A model generated the notes under the pieces. It searched no databases and was not told where the DNA came from. It saw only the letters and a program-made list of their open reading frames with translations. The position numbers and the translations under genes are program-made. From NCBI GenBank assembly GCA_002441345.1, contig DJVU01000089.1, forward strand, positions 30,423 to 92,624: a stretch of 62,202 nt of DNA, read 5' to 3'. Shown piece by piece: positions 9,188-18,211 of this stretch. Position 1 is the first letter of the stretch. Each line of letters starts with the position of its first letter. The DNA comes from Bacteroidales bacterium UBA6248 (GTDB taxonomy: Bacteria > Bacteroidota > Bacteroidia > Bacteroidales > Lentimicrobiaceae).

Positions 9188-9959
9188 GATCCTGGTGATG
9201 ATGGTTGTGGTTATGAACGCCTAGAACCGTGTGGGGGACTTCCCCGTGTGTTATCAGCTGAATCGGACAGTTATAGGCTGCCAGCTGACTCTGGGTTATG
9301 ATGTTCGACGGATGGTAATGCAGGTTGCGGTTTACGCAGGCAATGGTTTTTACATAGGTGGTAATGGTCCCGACGTCGTGTGAAACCATCAGAATCGCCA
9401 TGGTTTCATTTAAACGGCTCAGAAGCTCGTAGAGATCGTGCTCAAATTTATTGTCGACAAAGGTGTTTGGCTCGTCAAGAATCAGCAGGCGGGGCTGTGC
9501 AATAATGGCCCGGCCCAGAAATGCCCGCTGCATCTGTCCGCCCGAAAGTTCTCCTATGCTTTTGTGCCTGAGATGGTAAATGCCCATCATCTGTATGATT
9601 TCCGCGGCCCGCTCACGGTCGGCCCGCGTAAGCCTGCCGCCTGCTCCCTTTTCCGACATAAGCCCCGATAATACAACCTCCGTTACGGTTATGGGGAAAC
9701 TCTTGTCGGTATTGCTTACCTGAGGCAGGTATCCCGTAAGGCTACCACTTGATTGGCGGTGGTAAATAATTTCTCCCTGCAGGGGCTGCAGCAGGCCAAG
9801 AATCAGCTTTACCAGCGTCGTCTTTCCACCTCCGTTGGGTCCGATTACTCCGATGTAATCTTTTTCGAAAATGGTAAGACTGATGCTGTGCAACACAACA
9901 TCGTCGTTGTAACCGGCACTGGCATTTCTGATTTCAACAATGGGTTCCATAACCGTCAT
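9180..9959 (-). CDS. znuC: Metal (zinc-type) ABC transporter ATP-binding protein
   Basis: A 259-residue ABC ATPase that powers the metal importer. Walker A GPNGGGKTT lies at about 40-48, the signature LSGGQ at 138-142, and Walker B LLILDEP at 158-164, followed by the H-loop region MVSHDVG. The C-terminus is histidine-rich (HNHNHHHQDHD), which may bind the transported metal or act as a metal-sensing tail; this is inference. The first Met is followed by a second possible start at residue 4. It overlaps znuA by 4 bases (ATGA type) and znuB by 8, so translation is probably coupled. Confidence 0.93.
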   Translation of the reverse strand: MTVMEPIVEIRNASAGYNDDVVLHSISLTIFEKDYIGVIGPNGGGKTTLVKLILGLLQPLQGEIIYHRQSSGSLTGYLPQVSNTDKSFPITVTEVVLSGLMSEKGAGGRLTRADRERAAEIIQMMGIYHLRHKSIGELSGGQMQRAFLGRAIIAQPRLLILDEPNTFVDNKFEHDLYELLSRLNETMAILMVSHDVGTITTYVKTIACVNRNLHYHPSNIITQSQLAAYNCPIQLITHGEVPHTVLGVHNHNHHHQDHD

Positions 9960-10834
9960 TTGTTCGATGCTTCCGCTATTCTGCGGGCAATGTTTATCAT
10001 ACTCCCCGCCCAGTCCGGATCGACCGGGTTAAATTCCACTACCTTTGCATTAAGCTGATTTGCAAGGGTGTGGGCGCTTCGGGTGCTGAACTGACTGGAA
10101 ACAAAAATCGTGTTTATACTGCGAATTCCTGCGGTGTCGATCAGGGCTTTCATGTACGCAGGGCTTGGCTCTTTGCCTTCCTGCTCAATCGCAATCTGCT
10201 GCAGCGAATAGTCTCTTGCAAAATACCCCAGTGAGGGATGATAAATCATGAAACCTCCGGCTCCTGATTTTTCCAGTATCTGCCTGATTTCCGAATCAAC
10301 CGAGTCTGCCATACGGATAAAGGAATTGTAATTCTCCGTATAATAGGCGCTGTTGCCGGCATCCAGATGAATAAGCCCGTTCAGGATGTTGGCTGCCTGG
10401 ATTTTTACAGCTGACGGAGAGAGCCAGATGTGGGGATCGATGCCGCCGTGATGCACGTGATCGCCGTGCACAATCTCCTCGCCTGTTATCAGATCCAGCC
10501 CCTCCGATGTATTGATAATTTTCATGTCCGGATACCCCTGAGCCAGTTTTCGCAGCCAGGTCTGTTCAAAATCGAGATGACCGAGCGCAAAGTAGGCTTC
10601 CGATTTTCCGGTTTCTATCATCTGCTTAGAGGTAGGTTCATAGGTCTCGTGATTTCCTTCTTCGGGAATAAGGACATTTACCCTGAACTTATCGCCGGCA
10701 ATGGCAGTGACAAAGGTTTTTTGCGGAAGGATGCTCACCGTTACCATACGCTCATCCGACCCCTTTCCGGGGGTGAGGGTACATGCCGCAAATACGGTAA
10801 GAGCTATAATTGCAATGAAAAATCTGCTTTTCAT
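9956..10834 (-). CDS. znuA: Metal (zinc-type) ABC transporter substrate-binding lipoprotein
   Basis: A 292-residue cluster A-I binding protein. The N-terminus is a lipoprotein signal with lipobox VFAAC, so the mature protein is membrane-anchored in the periplasm. Metal-ligand regions typical of ZnuA/AdcA are visible: EEGNHETYEPTSKQM, ALGHLDFE, and the acidic/His-rich loop GDHVHHGG leading into DPHIWLSP. The His-rich loop favours zinc over manganese. It is the first gene of the operon. A -7 box lies about 43 bases upstream. Confidence 0.92.
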   Translation of the reverse strand: MKSRFFIAIIALTVFAACTLTPGKGSDERMVTVSILPQKTFVTAIAGDKFRVNVLIPEEGNHETYEPTSKQMIETGKSEAYFALGHLDFEQTWLRKLAQGYPDMKIINTSEGLDLITGEEIVHGDHVHHGGIDPHIWLSPSAVKIQAANILNGLIHLDAGNSAYYTENYNSFIRMADSVDSEIRQILEKSGAGGFMIYHPSLGYFARDYSLQQIAIEQEGKEPSPAYMKALIDTAGIRSINTIFVSSQFSTRSAHTLANQLNAKVVEFNPVDPDWAGSMINIARRIAEASNK

Positions 10835-10876
10835 AATCTGGGGACAAGGATGGATTTGAACGGATTATCCTGTATG

Positions 10877-10884
10877 CAAAACTA
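10877..10884 (-). promoter_or_regulatory. Putative -7 box of the znu operon
   Basis: On the minus strand TAGTTTTG matches TAnnTTTG and would start transcription about 35 bases before znuA. I see no clear TTTG at -33, which would suit a regulated promoter, but that is inference. Confidence 0.4.
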
Positions 10885-10998
10885 CAATTTTTCGGGCTAC
10901 GCAGTACAGGTAAGCTGTCGAAGCGGGACATCTCCGAAACAGGATATAAAAGCTTAAAGATTCAACTTATCCCGTAAGGAATAAGCCGGAAACGACTG

Positions 10999-11016
10999 TT
11001 GTTAATCGATTAACAA
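10999..11016. promoter_or_regulatory. Perfect 18-bp palindrome in the znu / V-ATPase divergent region
   Basis: TTGTTAATCGATTAACAA is a complete palindrome without a spacer. It lies about 115 bases upstream of the putative znu -7 box and 107 bases upstream of the V-ATPase -7 box, near the middle of the 320-base divergent region. A binding site for a dimeric regulator is plausible; which regulator is unknown. The half-site TTAATCG also occurs in the Rrf2 operator at 2103-2130. Confidence 0.5.
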
Positions 11017-11097
11017 TTTTTAACTTTTATAAACACCTGAAGCAAAGTTTTCTACGAATCCATAAATTCCAATTAATTGTTTTGAGGTCTTAGAATA

Positions 11098-11130
11098 TTG
11101 TGTTAAATTGGAAAAATAGGTCTAATTTTG
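11098..11130 (+). promoter_or_regulatory. Promoter of the V-type ATPase operon
   Basis: A TTG element (11098-11100) and a -7 box TAATTTTG (11123-11130) are separated by 22 bases, slightly longer than the Bacteroidota optimum. Transcription would begin near 11137. That places the TTG at 11128 inside the promoter and supports the ATG at 11155 as the true first start. Confidence 0.55.
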
Positions 11131-11154
11131 CTCCAAAATGAAAATTATCCGGAT

Positions 11155-11754
11155 ATGGAAAATAAACTGCAGGAACTCACCCGGAAAATATACAGCGAAG
11201 GGGTTGAAAAGGCCAATCAGGAAGCTGCTCTCATTCTCGGGAATGCACAGAAAGAGGCAGATGCTTTAGTGAAAAAGGCAAAGAAAGAAGCCGAAGATAT
11301 TGTAAATGAGGCAAAAAAGTCTGCTGAAGAGCTTCAGCGCAACGCCGGTTCTGAAATCAGGATGTCGTCGAAGCAGGCTATAAGTGCTATCAGACAGCAG
11401 ATTGGAGGACTTATCACCGCCCGGGTGGTGGATGCACCAGTTAAGGAAACGGTATCCGACAAGGCATTTATAGGCGAGTTGATACATAAGGCCATGGATA
11501 ATTTCAGCGAAAATGCAGCCCTTATACTGCCGGCTTCCGACCAAAAAAACCTTGAAGCCTATTTTGGCTCCCGCCTTAATCAGGTGCTGGCTTCCGGAAT
11601 CGATATTCGGTTTGATGACCAGATACGGGGTGGTTTCAGAATCGGGCCTGCCGATAACAGCTATGTCATCAGCTTCACCGATGAGGATTTTGAAGCTTTT
11701 TTCCGTTCATTTATGCGCCCCAGAACCATTAAGCTTTTATTCGGAGGCGAGTAA
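11155..11754 (+). CDS. atpE: V-type ATPase subunit E
   Basis: A 199-residue peripheral-stalk subunit of the A/V-type ATPase. The first ~90 residues form a long charged helix rich in Ala, Glu and Lys (for example EEAKKSAEELQRNAGSEI-like coiled coil), followed by the compact C-terminal head that binds the catalytic A3B3 ring. The ATG at 11155 was preferred to an upstream in-frame TTG at 11128 that overlaps the -7 box. It opens the operon, and its stop overlaps the next start by one base (TAATG). Confidence 0.85.
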   Translation: MENKLQELTRKIYSEGVEKANQEAALILGNAQKEADALVKKAKKEAEDIVNEAKKSAEELQRNAGSEIRMSSKQAISAIRQQIGGLITARVVDAPVKETVSDKAFIGELIHKAMDNFSENAALILPASDQKNLEAYFGSRLNQVLASGIDIRFDDQIRGGFRIGPADNSYVISFTDEDFEAFFRSFMRPRTIKLLFGGE

Positions 11755-12596
11755 TGATTAAGAAAAATTACTATTTCCTGGTTGCCGGCCTGCCCGATCT
11801 TGCCCTGGATCAGGGTAAACTGGTATATGGAACCGCCATTTTCCGTGAAGAACTGAAAAATCAGTTGCCCGAAGCAGACTACCGTCTGTTTGAGATGCTG
11901 TTTCTGCCCGAAGACAATCGGAATCTTCTTACCCTGATCCGCAAAGAGGATAAGCCGCTTACCAGTGCGGGCGTTTATCCACCCGATGTGCTGGCTGAAG
12001 CCGTGAAGGAACCGGGTCGTCTCAGGCCGTATATGAATCGTTTTATCGAAGGCATTCTTGCCGAGAATCGCGTCTTCCCCGAACTGTCGCTTGAAAATGA
12101 ACTTACAGCACTGTATTACGAAGAAATGACAGGGACCCGTAATGGGTTTATGAAAGAATGGTTCACCTTTGAGCTTAACCTGCGTAATGTTATGGTTGTT
12201 CTTTCGGCCCGCAGACATAATTTGCCGGTAGAGCATCAGGTTATCGGAAACAGCGCGATCGCGGAGACCATTCGTAAAAGCAATGCCCGGGACCTGGGAA
12301 TCGGATCGGAATGGCACTGGATCGAAAAAGTGGTTCAGATTGCTGAAACAGAAGATATTCTCGCCCGCGAAAAAGCTACCGATATGCTGCGCTGGAATTT
12401 TCTGGATGAACTTAATACCTTTAATTACTTCAGCCTTGAGGTACTGATTGCTTATTTCCTTAAGCTGTCGATGATTGAGCGCTGGCTGCAGCTCGACCCT
12501 GCCACCGGGGAAGAGATGTTCCGCAGACTGCTGGATACACTGAAAAAGAGTTACGAATTTCCCACTGAGTTTTCTATAAAAGATGGAAGAAAATAA
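11754..12596 (+). CDS. DUF2764 protein, V-type ATPase-associated subunit
   Basis: A 280-residue protein matching the DUF2764 family, which occupies this position in V-ATPase operons of Bacteroidota and spirochaetes. It begins MIKKNYYFLVAGLPDL, a family hallmark. It is mostly helical, with no signal peptide or membrane segment. No recognisable C (d-type), F or G subunit is encoded in the operon, so this protein may do the job of subunit C in joining the rotor to the central stalk; that is inference from context. It overlaps subunit A by 14 bases. Confidence 0.8.
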   Translation: MIKKNYYFLVAGLPDLALDQGKLVYGTAIFREELKNQLPEADYRLFEMLFLPEDNRNLLTLIRKEDKPLTSAGVYPPDVLAEAVKEPGRLRPYMNRFIEGILAENRVFPELSLENELTALYYEEMTGTRNGFMKEWFTFELNLRNVMVVLSARRHNLPVEHQVIGNSAIAETIRKSNARDLGIGSEWHWIEKVVQIAETEDILAREKATDMLRWNFLDELNTFNYFSLEVLIAYFLKLSMIERWLQLDPATGEEMFRRLLDTLKKSYEFPTEFSIKDGRK

Positions 12597-14352
12597 ACAA
12601 ACAACCGGTAAAGTATCGGGCATTATCTCAAACCTGGTAATTGTTGACGTGGATGGTCCGGTTTCACAGAATGAAATTTGCTTTATAAACCTGAAAGGCA
12701 CCCGGCTAATGGCCGAAGTTATCAAGGTGATGGGAGATAAGGCTTACGTTCAGGTTTTTGAAAGTACCCGCGGACTCCGAATTGGTGAACCCGTCGAATT
12801 TATGGGTCACATGCTTGAAGTTACCCTTGGCCCCGGCATCCTGTCGCGCAATTTCGACGGACTTCAGAACGACCTCGATAAAATGGAGGGTACTTTCCTG
12901 AACCGTGGTGAATATACCGCCCCAATTGACGTGGACCGTGAATGGGATTTTACTCCCATTGCCACGGAAGGCGATAATGTTATCGCAGGGAGCTGGATCG
13001 GAGAAGTTAAGGAAAACTGGATCGGACACAAGATAATGGTACCCTTTAAGTTTGAGGGAAAGTATGTGGTTAAGTCCGTAAAACCTGCCGGTACCTATAA
13101 GGCCTCGGATACGGTTGCCGTTCTTACCAATGCCGGGGGCCGCGACTTCGAGGTAAGCATGATTCAGAAATGGCCCGTAAAGGTTCCTGTCAGGGCGTAT
13201 ACCGACAAGCCCAGGCCGTTCCGTCTGATGGAAACGGGAGTACGTATTATCGATACCATGAATCCCATTGTTGAAGGCGGTACAGGCTTTATCCCCGGAC
13301 CTTTCGGCTCGGGAAAAACAGTCCTTCAGCATGCCCTTTCAAAACAGGCCGAAGCCGACCTTATCATCGTTGCCGCCTGTGGTGAACGCGCCAACGAGGT
13401 GGTGGAAATTTTTACCGAGTTCCCCGAACTCGACGACCCCCGTACCGGCCGTAAACTGATGGAACGTACAACCATTATTGCAAATACTTCCAATATGCCG
13501 GTAGCCGCCCGTGAAGCCTCTGTGTATACTGCCATGACCCTCGGCGAATACTACCGCACAATGGGACTTAAAGTTCTGCTGCTGGCCGACTCCACCTCCC
13601 GCTGGGCCCAGGCTCTGCGCGAAATGTCGAACAGAATGGAAGAGTTGCCCGGTCCGGATGCATTCCCCATGGACCTGCCTGCCATCATCTCGAGCTTCTA
13701 CGCACGTGCAGGCTATGTTTTTCTGAATAACGGCCAGACCGGCTCCATTACCTTTATCGGAACCGTTTCCCCCGCAGGAGGTAACCTAAAGGAACCTGTA
13801 ACCGAATCAACGAAAAAAGCCGCCCGCTGCTTCTTCGCCCTCTCGCAGCAGCGCGCCGACAGCAAACGGTATCCGGCAGTGGATCCCATCGACAGCTATT
13901 CTAAATACCTCGAATATCCCGAACTCCAGGAGTTCCTTTCCGAAAATATATCTCCGCAATGGCTCGATAAAGTGCTTGAAGCAAAAAATATTCTACTCCG
14001 TGGCAAGGAAGCTTACGAACAGATCAATATTCTCGGCGACGACGGCGTTCCCATCGATTACCATCTTCGTTACTGGAAGTCGGAAGTTATCGATTTCGTG
14101 ATTCTTCAGCAGGATGCATTCGATAAAACCGATGCGTCCACACCCATCGTCCGTCAGCGCGAAATGCTCGGAAGAGTACTGGATGTGTGCCGGGCTGACT
14201 TCAGCTTCGATGGATTCGAAGAGGTAAATCCTTACTTCAAGAGGGTAATAAACGTTTTCAAACAAATGAACTATTCCGGGTTTCAGAGTTCCGACTACGA
14301 GAAGTATGCTGCTGAACTGGAAGAAATTCTGGCAGAAAGGAGGATCGCGTAA
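12583..14352 (+). CDS. atpA: V-type ATPase catalytic subunit A
   Basis: A 589-residue catalytic subunit of the rotary A/V-type ATPase. The Walker A motif GPFGSGKT lies at residues 239-246. The ~90-residue non-homologous insertion typical of A subunits precedes it (about 100-200), and ACGERANEVVEIF and the SRWAQALREMSNR region follow. Length is normal for the family. Its stop codon overlaps the start of subunit B by one base. Confidence 0.97.
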   Translation: MEENKQTTGKVSGIISNLVIVDVDGPVSQNEICFINLKGTRLMAEVIKVMGDKAYVQVFESTRGLRIGEPVEFMGHMLEVTLGPGILSRNFDGLQNDLDKMEGTFLNRGEYTAPIDVDREWDFTPIATEGDNVIAGSWIGEVKENWIGHKIMVPFKFEGKYVVKSVKPAGTYKASDTVAVLTNAGGRDFEVSMIQKWPVKVPVRAYTDKPRPFRLMETGVRIIDTMNPIVEGGTGFIPGPFGSGKTVLQHALSKQAEADLIIVAACGERANEVVEIFTEFPELDDPRTGRKLMERTTIIANTSNMPVAAREASVYTAMTLGEYYRTMGLKVLLLADSTSRWAQALREMSNRMEELPGPDAFPMDLPAIISSFYARAGYVFLNNGQTGSITFIGTVSPAGGNLKEPVTESTKKAARCFFALSQQRADSKRYPAVDPIDSYSKYLEYPELQEFLSENISPQWLDKVLEAKNILLRGKEAYEQINILGDDGVPIDYHLRYWKSEVIDFVILQQDAFDKTDASTPIVRQREMLGRVLDVCRADFSFDGFEEVNPYFKRVINVFKQMNYSGFQSSDYEKYAAELEEILAERRIA

Positions 14353-15677
14353 TGGAAACCAAAGCATTTCAGAAAATATATACCCGGATTACTCAGATTA
14401 CAAAAGCTACCTGCTCGCTCAAAGCCACGGGTATAGGCTATGAGGAGATGGCTACCGTAAACGGACGGCTTGCACAGGTGGTAAAAATCGTCGGCGACAA
14501 CGTCACCCTTCAGGTATTTTCTGGCACCGAGGGCATCCCCACAAATGCAGAAGTTGTTTTTCTGGGCAGGCCTCCCGTTCTCCGGGTCAGCGACGACCTC
14601 GCGGGCCGCTTCTTCAATGCCTACGGTCAGCCCATCGACGGTGGCCCGGAAGTTGAAGGCGAAGAGCGCGAAATCGGAGGACCATCGGTTAATCCGGTTC
14701 GCCGCAAGCAGCCTTCAAAACTCATCGCTACCGGTATCGCCGGCATCGACCTTAACAATACTCTGGTTACCGGACAAAAAATCCCCTTCTTCGCCGATCC
14801 CGACCAGCCCTACAATCAGGTGATGGCACAGGTGGCACTCCGGGCGAAAGCCGATAAAATCATCCTGGGCGGGATGGGACTTACTAACGACGATTACCTT
14901 TATTACAAGAATGTCTTCGACAATGCAGGAGCCCTCGATCGTATTATCAGCTTTGTAAATACTACCGAAAATCCTCCGGTCGAGCGTTTGCTGGTTCCCG
15001 ATATGGCACTGACCGCTGCCGAGTATTTTGCCTTTGACAAAAAGGAGACGGTACTGGTACTGCTTACCGACATGACGCTTTATGCCGATGCCCTCAGCAT
15101 TGTTTCGAACCGAATGGATCAGATCCCTTCGAAGGACAGTATGCCCGGATCGCTGTACAGCGACCTTGCAAAGATCTATGAAAAGGCTGTGCAGTTCCCC
15201 GAAGGCGGTTCTATCACCATCATTGCAGTTACTACGCTTTCAAGCGGCGATATTACACACGCGATCCCCGATAATACCGGATACATCACGGAAGGACAGC
15301 TCTTCCTGCGCCGCGATTCCGATATCGGAAAGGTTATCGTTGACCCGTTCCGTTCGCTGTCGAGGCTGAAACAACTGGTTATCGGAAAGCAAACGCGCAA
15401 AGACCATCCGCAGGTAATGAATGCCGCTGTGCGCCTGTATGCCGATGCTGCCAATGCCCGTACCAAGCTCGAAAACGGTTTCGATCTCACCGATTACGAT
15501 GAGCGTACCATGAATTTTGCCCGTGAATATTCCGAAAGCCTGCTGGCCATCGACGTTAACATCGATACCACCGTTATGCTCGATACAGCCTGGAAGCTTT
15601 TTGGCAGATATTTCACCAAAGCGGAAGTCAGCGTTCGTCAGGAATTCGTTGACCTATACTGGCCGGCTGATGAATAA
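14352..15677 (+). CDS. atpB: V-type ATPase regulatory subunit B
   Basis: A 441-residue non-catalytic nucleotide-binding subunit that alternates with A in the A3B3 ring. It starts METKAFQKIYTRITQITKA and contains YEEMATV, the beta-barrel FSGTEGI, and TDMTLYADALS with PSKDSMPGSLYSDLAKIYE. As expected for B subunits there is no functional Walker A motif. The length is slightly short of some archaeal B subunits but covers the whole domain. A 96-base gap separates it from subunit D. Confidence 0.96.
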   Translation: METKAFQKIYTRITQITKATCSLKATGIGYEEMATVNGRLAQVVKIVGDNVTLQVFSGTEGIPTNAEVVFLGRPPVLRVSDDLAGRFFNAYGQPIDGGPEVEGEEREIGGPSVNPVRRKQPSKLIATGIAGIDLNNTLVTGQKIPFFADPDQPYNQVMAQVALRAKADKIILGGMGLTNDDYLYYKNVFDNAGALDRIISFVNTTENPPVERLLVPDMALTAAEYFAFDKKETVLVLLTDMTLYADALSIVSNRMDQIPSKDSMPGSLYSDLAKIYEKAVQFPEGGSITIIAVTTLSSGDITHAIPDNTGYITEGQLFLRRDSDIGKVIVDPFRSLSRLKQLVIGKQTRKDHPQVMNAAVRLYADAANARTKLENGFDLTDYDERTMNFAREYSESLLAIDVNIDTTVMLDTAWKLFGRYFTKAEVSVRQEFVDLYWPADE

Positions 15678-15773
15678 ACCGGTGGCTTCTGTCAGGAAAC
15701 AGTGGTTCCTATCCCGTGTTTCCTTCCCGGAAGTTAAACGTCGCTTTCAGTAACCTGAATACAAGAATGTGAA

Positions 15774-16376
15774 ATGGCAATAAAGTTTCAATACAATAAA
15801 ACCTCGTTACAGGATCTCAACAAGCAGTTGAAGGTGCGTGTGCGGGCTTTGCCGACCATTAAAAACAAGGAGTCGGCCCTTCGTATGGAGGTGAAAAAAG
15901 CCAGGGATACCGCTCAGAAGCTGAGTCAGCGACTGGACGAGGCCGTCGTGAGTTACCAGGGGATGGTGCGATTGTGGGGTGAGTTCGATCCGGGACTGGT
16001 GAAAGTGGAAGATGTGGAACTCAGCATCCGTAAGATTGCAGGAGTGCGCATCCCCGTTTTGGAAAACGTTCAGTTCAGCCTGGCGGAAGTAAGCCTGTTC
16101 AACAGTCCTTTATGGACCGCCGATGGCATAGGAATCGTGAAGCAGCTGGCAAGCATCGGTATAGAAAGTGAATTCTTCAACCGGAAAATGGCACTGCTCG
16201 ATCATGCCCGCCGCAAAACCACGCAGAAAGTTAATCTATACGAAAAAGTTCAGATACCGGGTTATGAGGACGCAATTTTAAAGATCAAACGTTTTATGGA
16301 AGATGAGGAGAATCTCTCCAAGTCGGCTCAGAAAATTGTTAAGGTTCGTCAGCAAAAGATGGAGGAAGGCATATGA
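15774..16376 (+). CDS. atpD: V-type ATPase subunit D (central rotor shaft)
   Basis: A 200-residue subunit forming the coiled-coil shaft that turns inside the A3B3 ring. The sequence begins AIKFQYNKTSLQDLNKQLKV and continues with long charged helices (LRMEVKKARDTAQKLSQRL) at both ends, matching the antiparallel helices of subunit D. The start is the ATG at 15774. The end overlaps subunit I by 4 bases. Confidence 0.92.
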   Translation: MAIKFQYNKTSLQDLNKQLKVRVRALPTIKNKESALRMEVKKARDTAQKLSQRLDEAVVSYQGMVRLWGEFDPGLVKVEDVELSIRKIAGVRIPVLENVQFSLAEVSLFNSPLWTADGIGIVKQLASIGIESEFFNRKMALLDHARRKTTQKVNLYEKVQIPGYEDAILKIKRFMEDEENLSKSAQKIVKVRQQKMEEGI

Positions 16377-18184
16377 TAGCACCCATGAAAAAGTATTCAT
16401 TCCTGGTCTTCCACCGCGAGTACGAAGATTTTTTGCTCAAACTGCGGGAATTGGGGATGGTGCACATTGTGGAACGTGAGGGGGGCGTTACCGAAGAGGT
16501 AAGCCGTCAGCTTCAGGAAGCCAGTCAGCTCAACAGGCTGATACGCTCACTGGAAAGCCGCGGATTGCCTGCCGATTCTGCCGGCATTGATGCCAGTCCC
16601 GAAGAACTTTTTGCCGAGATTAACGAAATTCTGCATCAGCAAACGGTATTAAACCAGCAACTTGCACAGATCCGGAAAGAAACTGCCGAAGTTATGCCCT
16701 GGGGCGACTTCAGCGAAGACCTGATAAAGCGCCTTGGCGATGCCGGTGTAAAGATCAGGCTCTTTATGGCCTCTCAGAGAACCTGGTCGCCTGAACTATA
16801 TGCCGGTTACGATATTTTTGAAGTCAACCGCCTGGCCGGAATCGTGTATTTCGCCCTTATTGACACCGGGAATCCGCTTCCTTCGATGGATGCGGAGGAA
16901 GTTAAAATTCCGGGGCATTCCCTTTCCGGACTTGAGCAGCGCCGTCAGGAGATTGCATCCGTACTGGCTTCACATGACGCCAGACTCGATGAAATTGCCG
17001 CTTCCGGTACCGACATCCTGAAAGGTTATCGCAACAAATTATTGCAGGATGCCGAGCTTGAAAAAGCATTCGGAAATGCCGTTCCGGAAGCCGAAGATAA
17101 GCTTCGCATTCTCGAAGGCTGGATTCCGGCCGAAAGTTCGGAGGTACTCAACCGCTTCCTCGATCAGGAAGATATCTTCTACCTGCAGGAGTCGCCTGTG
17201 CCCGGGGATTCCGTCCCAATTCTGCTTAAAAACAAAGGTTTTGCTTCTAAATTCGAGGTGCTGGGCGAGCTTTACTCCCTGCCTTCATACAAAGAACTCG
17301 ATCTTACGCCGTTTTTCGCCCCGTTTTATACTATTTTCTTCGGTTTCTGCCTGGGCGATGCCGGTTACGGACTTCTGATGATACTGGCAACCATCTTTGC
17401 AAAACGAAAAGTTGCAGCCGCCATGAAACCGATTGTGTCTCTGGTAACTTATCTCGGCATCGCCACCCTGGTATTCGGATTTATCAGTGGTACGTTCTTC
17501 GGAATTAACCTCTACGAATCCGGACTTCCGGGATACCGGAACCTGCAGGCTATGTTTGTGGCAAACGATACCAATATTAACGATGTTCTGTTTGCGCTTT
17601 CGCTTATACTTGGAGGTATTCAGATTGTCTTCGGAATGGTGCTCAGGGCAGTAAATGAAAACATACAGTTTGGATTTAAATATGCCCTTGGGACAATCGG
17701 CTGGATTATTTTGCTGGTCGGACTTGCAGTTGTTTATGGCATCAGCTCCTTCACCGGAGTACCTGTGGCTGAGCTGAAACCCTGGCTGTATGCCGTGCTT
17801 GTGGCCGGTGGCGTTCTGGTTCTGTTTCTTAACAGTCCGGGAAAAAGTATTTTTATGAATTTCGGACTCGGATTGTGGAACAGCTATAATATGGTTACCG
17901 GTGTTCTGGGTGACCTGCTTTCCTACATCCGTCTTTTTGCCCTTGGCATTTCCAGCGCAATCCTCGGATTTGTCTTTAACAGCCTCGCCATGTCGGTGGG
18001 CACAAGTATTGTCGGGATATTCTTTATGGTAATTATCCTGGTGATCGGCCACAGCATCAACCTCTTTATGGCAGGACTCGGATCTTTTGTTCATCCGATG
18101 CGCCTCACTTTCGTGGAATTCTACAAGAACTCCGGCTTTGCAGGCGGAGGTCGCAAATATCAACCGTTCAGAAAATTAACCTAA
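16373..18184 (+). CDS. atpI: V-type ATPase membrane subunit I (a-type)
   Basis: A 603-residue subunit with a cytoplasmic N-terminal half (about 1-310, with coiled-coil stretches) and a C-terminal half of seven or eight membrane helices starting near FFAPFYTIFFGFCLGDAGYG. It supplies the half-channels for ion passage next to the K ring. The segment LLSYIRLFALGISSAILGF carries the conserved Arg expected to interact with the K-subunit carboxylate. The terminal region GSFVHPMRLTFVEFYKNSGF is strongly conserved in the family. Confidence 0.95.
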   Translation: MIAPMKKYSFLVFHREYEDFLLKLRELGMVHIVEREGGVTEEVSRQLQEASQLNRLIRSLESRGLPADSAGIDASPEELFAEINEILHQQTVLNQQLAQIRKETAEVMPWGDFSEDLIKRLGDAGVKIRLFMASQRTWSPELYAGYDIFEVNRLAGIVYFALIDTGNPLPSMDAEEVKIPGHSLSGLEQRRQEIASVLASHDARLDEIAASGTDILKGYRNKLLQDAELEKAFGNAVPEAEDKLRILEGWIPAESSEVLNRFLDQEDIFYLQESPVPGDSVPILLKNKGFASKFEVLGELYSLPSYKELDLTPFFAPFYTIFFGFCLGDAGYGLLMILATIFAKRKVAAAMKPIVSLVTYLGIATLVFGFISGTFFGINLYESGLPGYRNLQAMFVANDTNINDVLFALSLILGGIQIVFGMVLRAVNENIQFGFKYALGTIGWIILLVGLAVVYGISSFTGVPVAELKPWLYAVLVAGGVLVLFLNSPGKSIFMNFGLGLWNSYNMVTGVLGDLLSYIRLFALGISSAILGFVFNSLAMSVGTSIVGIFFMVIILVIGHSINLFMAGLGSFVHPMRLTFVEFYKNSGFAGGGRKYQPFRKLT

Positions 18185-18211
18185 GTCAAATAAAACCTTA
18201 ATCACTTCACT

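Noticed and set aside
11128..11154. TTG start for V-ATPase subunit E
   Set aside because: The TTG is the end of the TAATTTTG -7 box, so it would not be in the transcript.
11661..12725. 354-codon minus-strand reading frame across the DUF2764 gene
   Set aside because: It runs antisense to several V-ATPase genes with conserved products and shows no family features.
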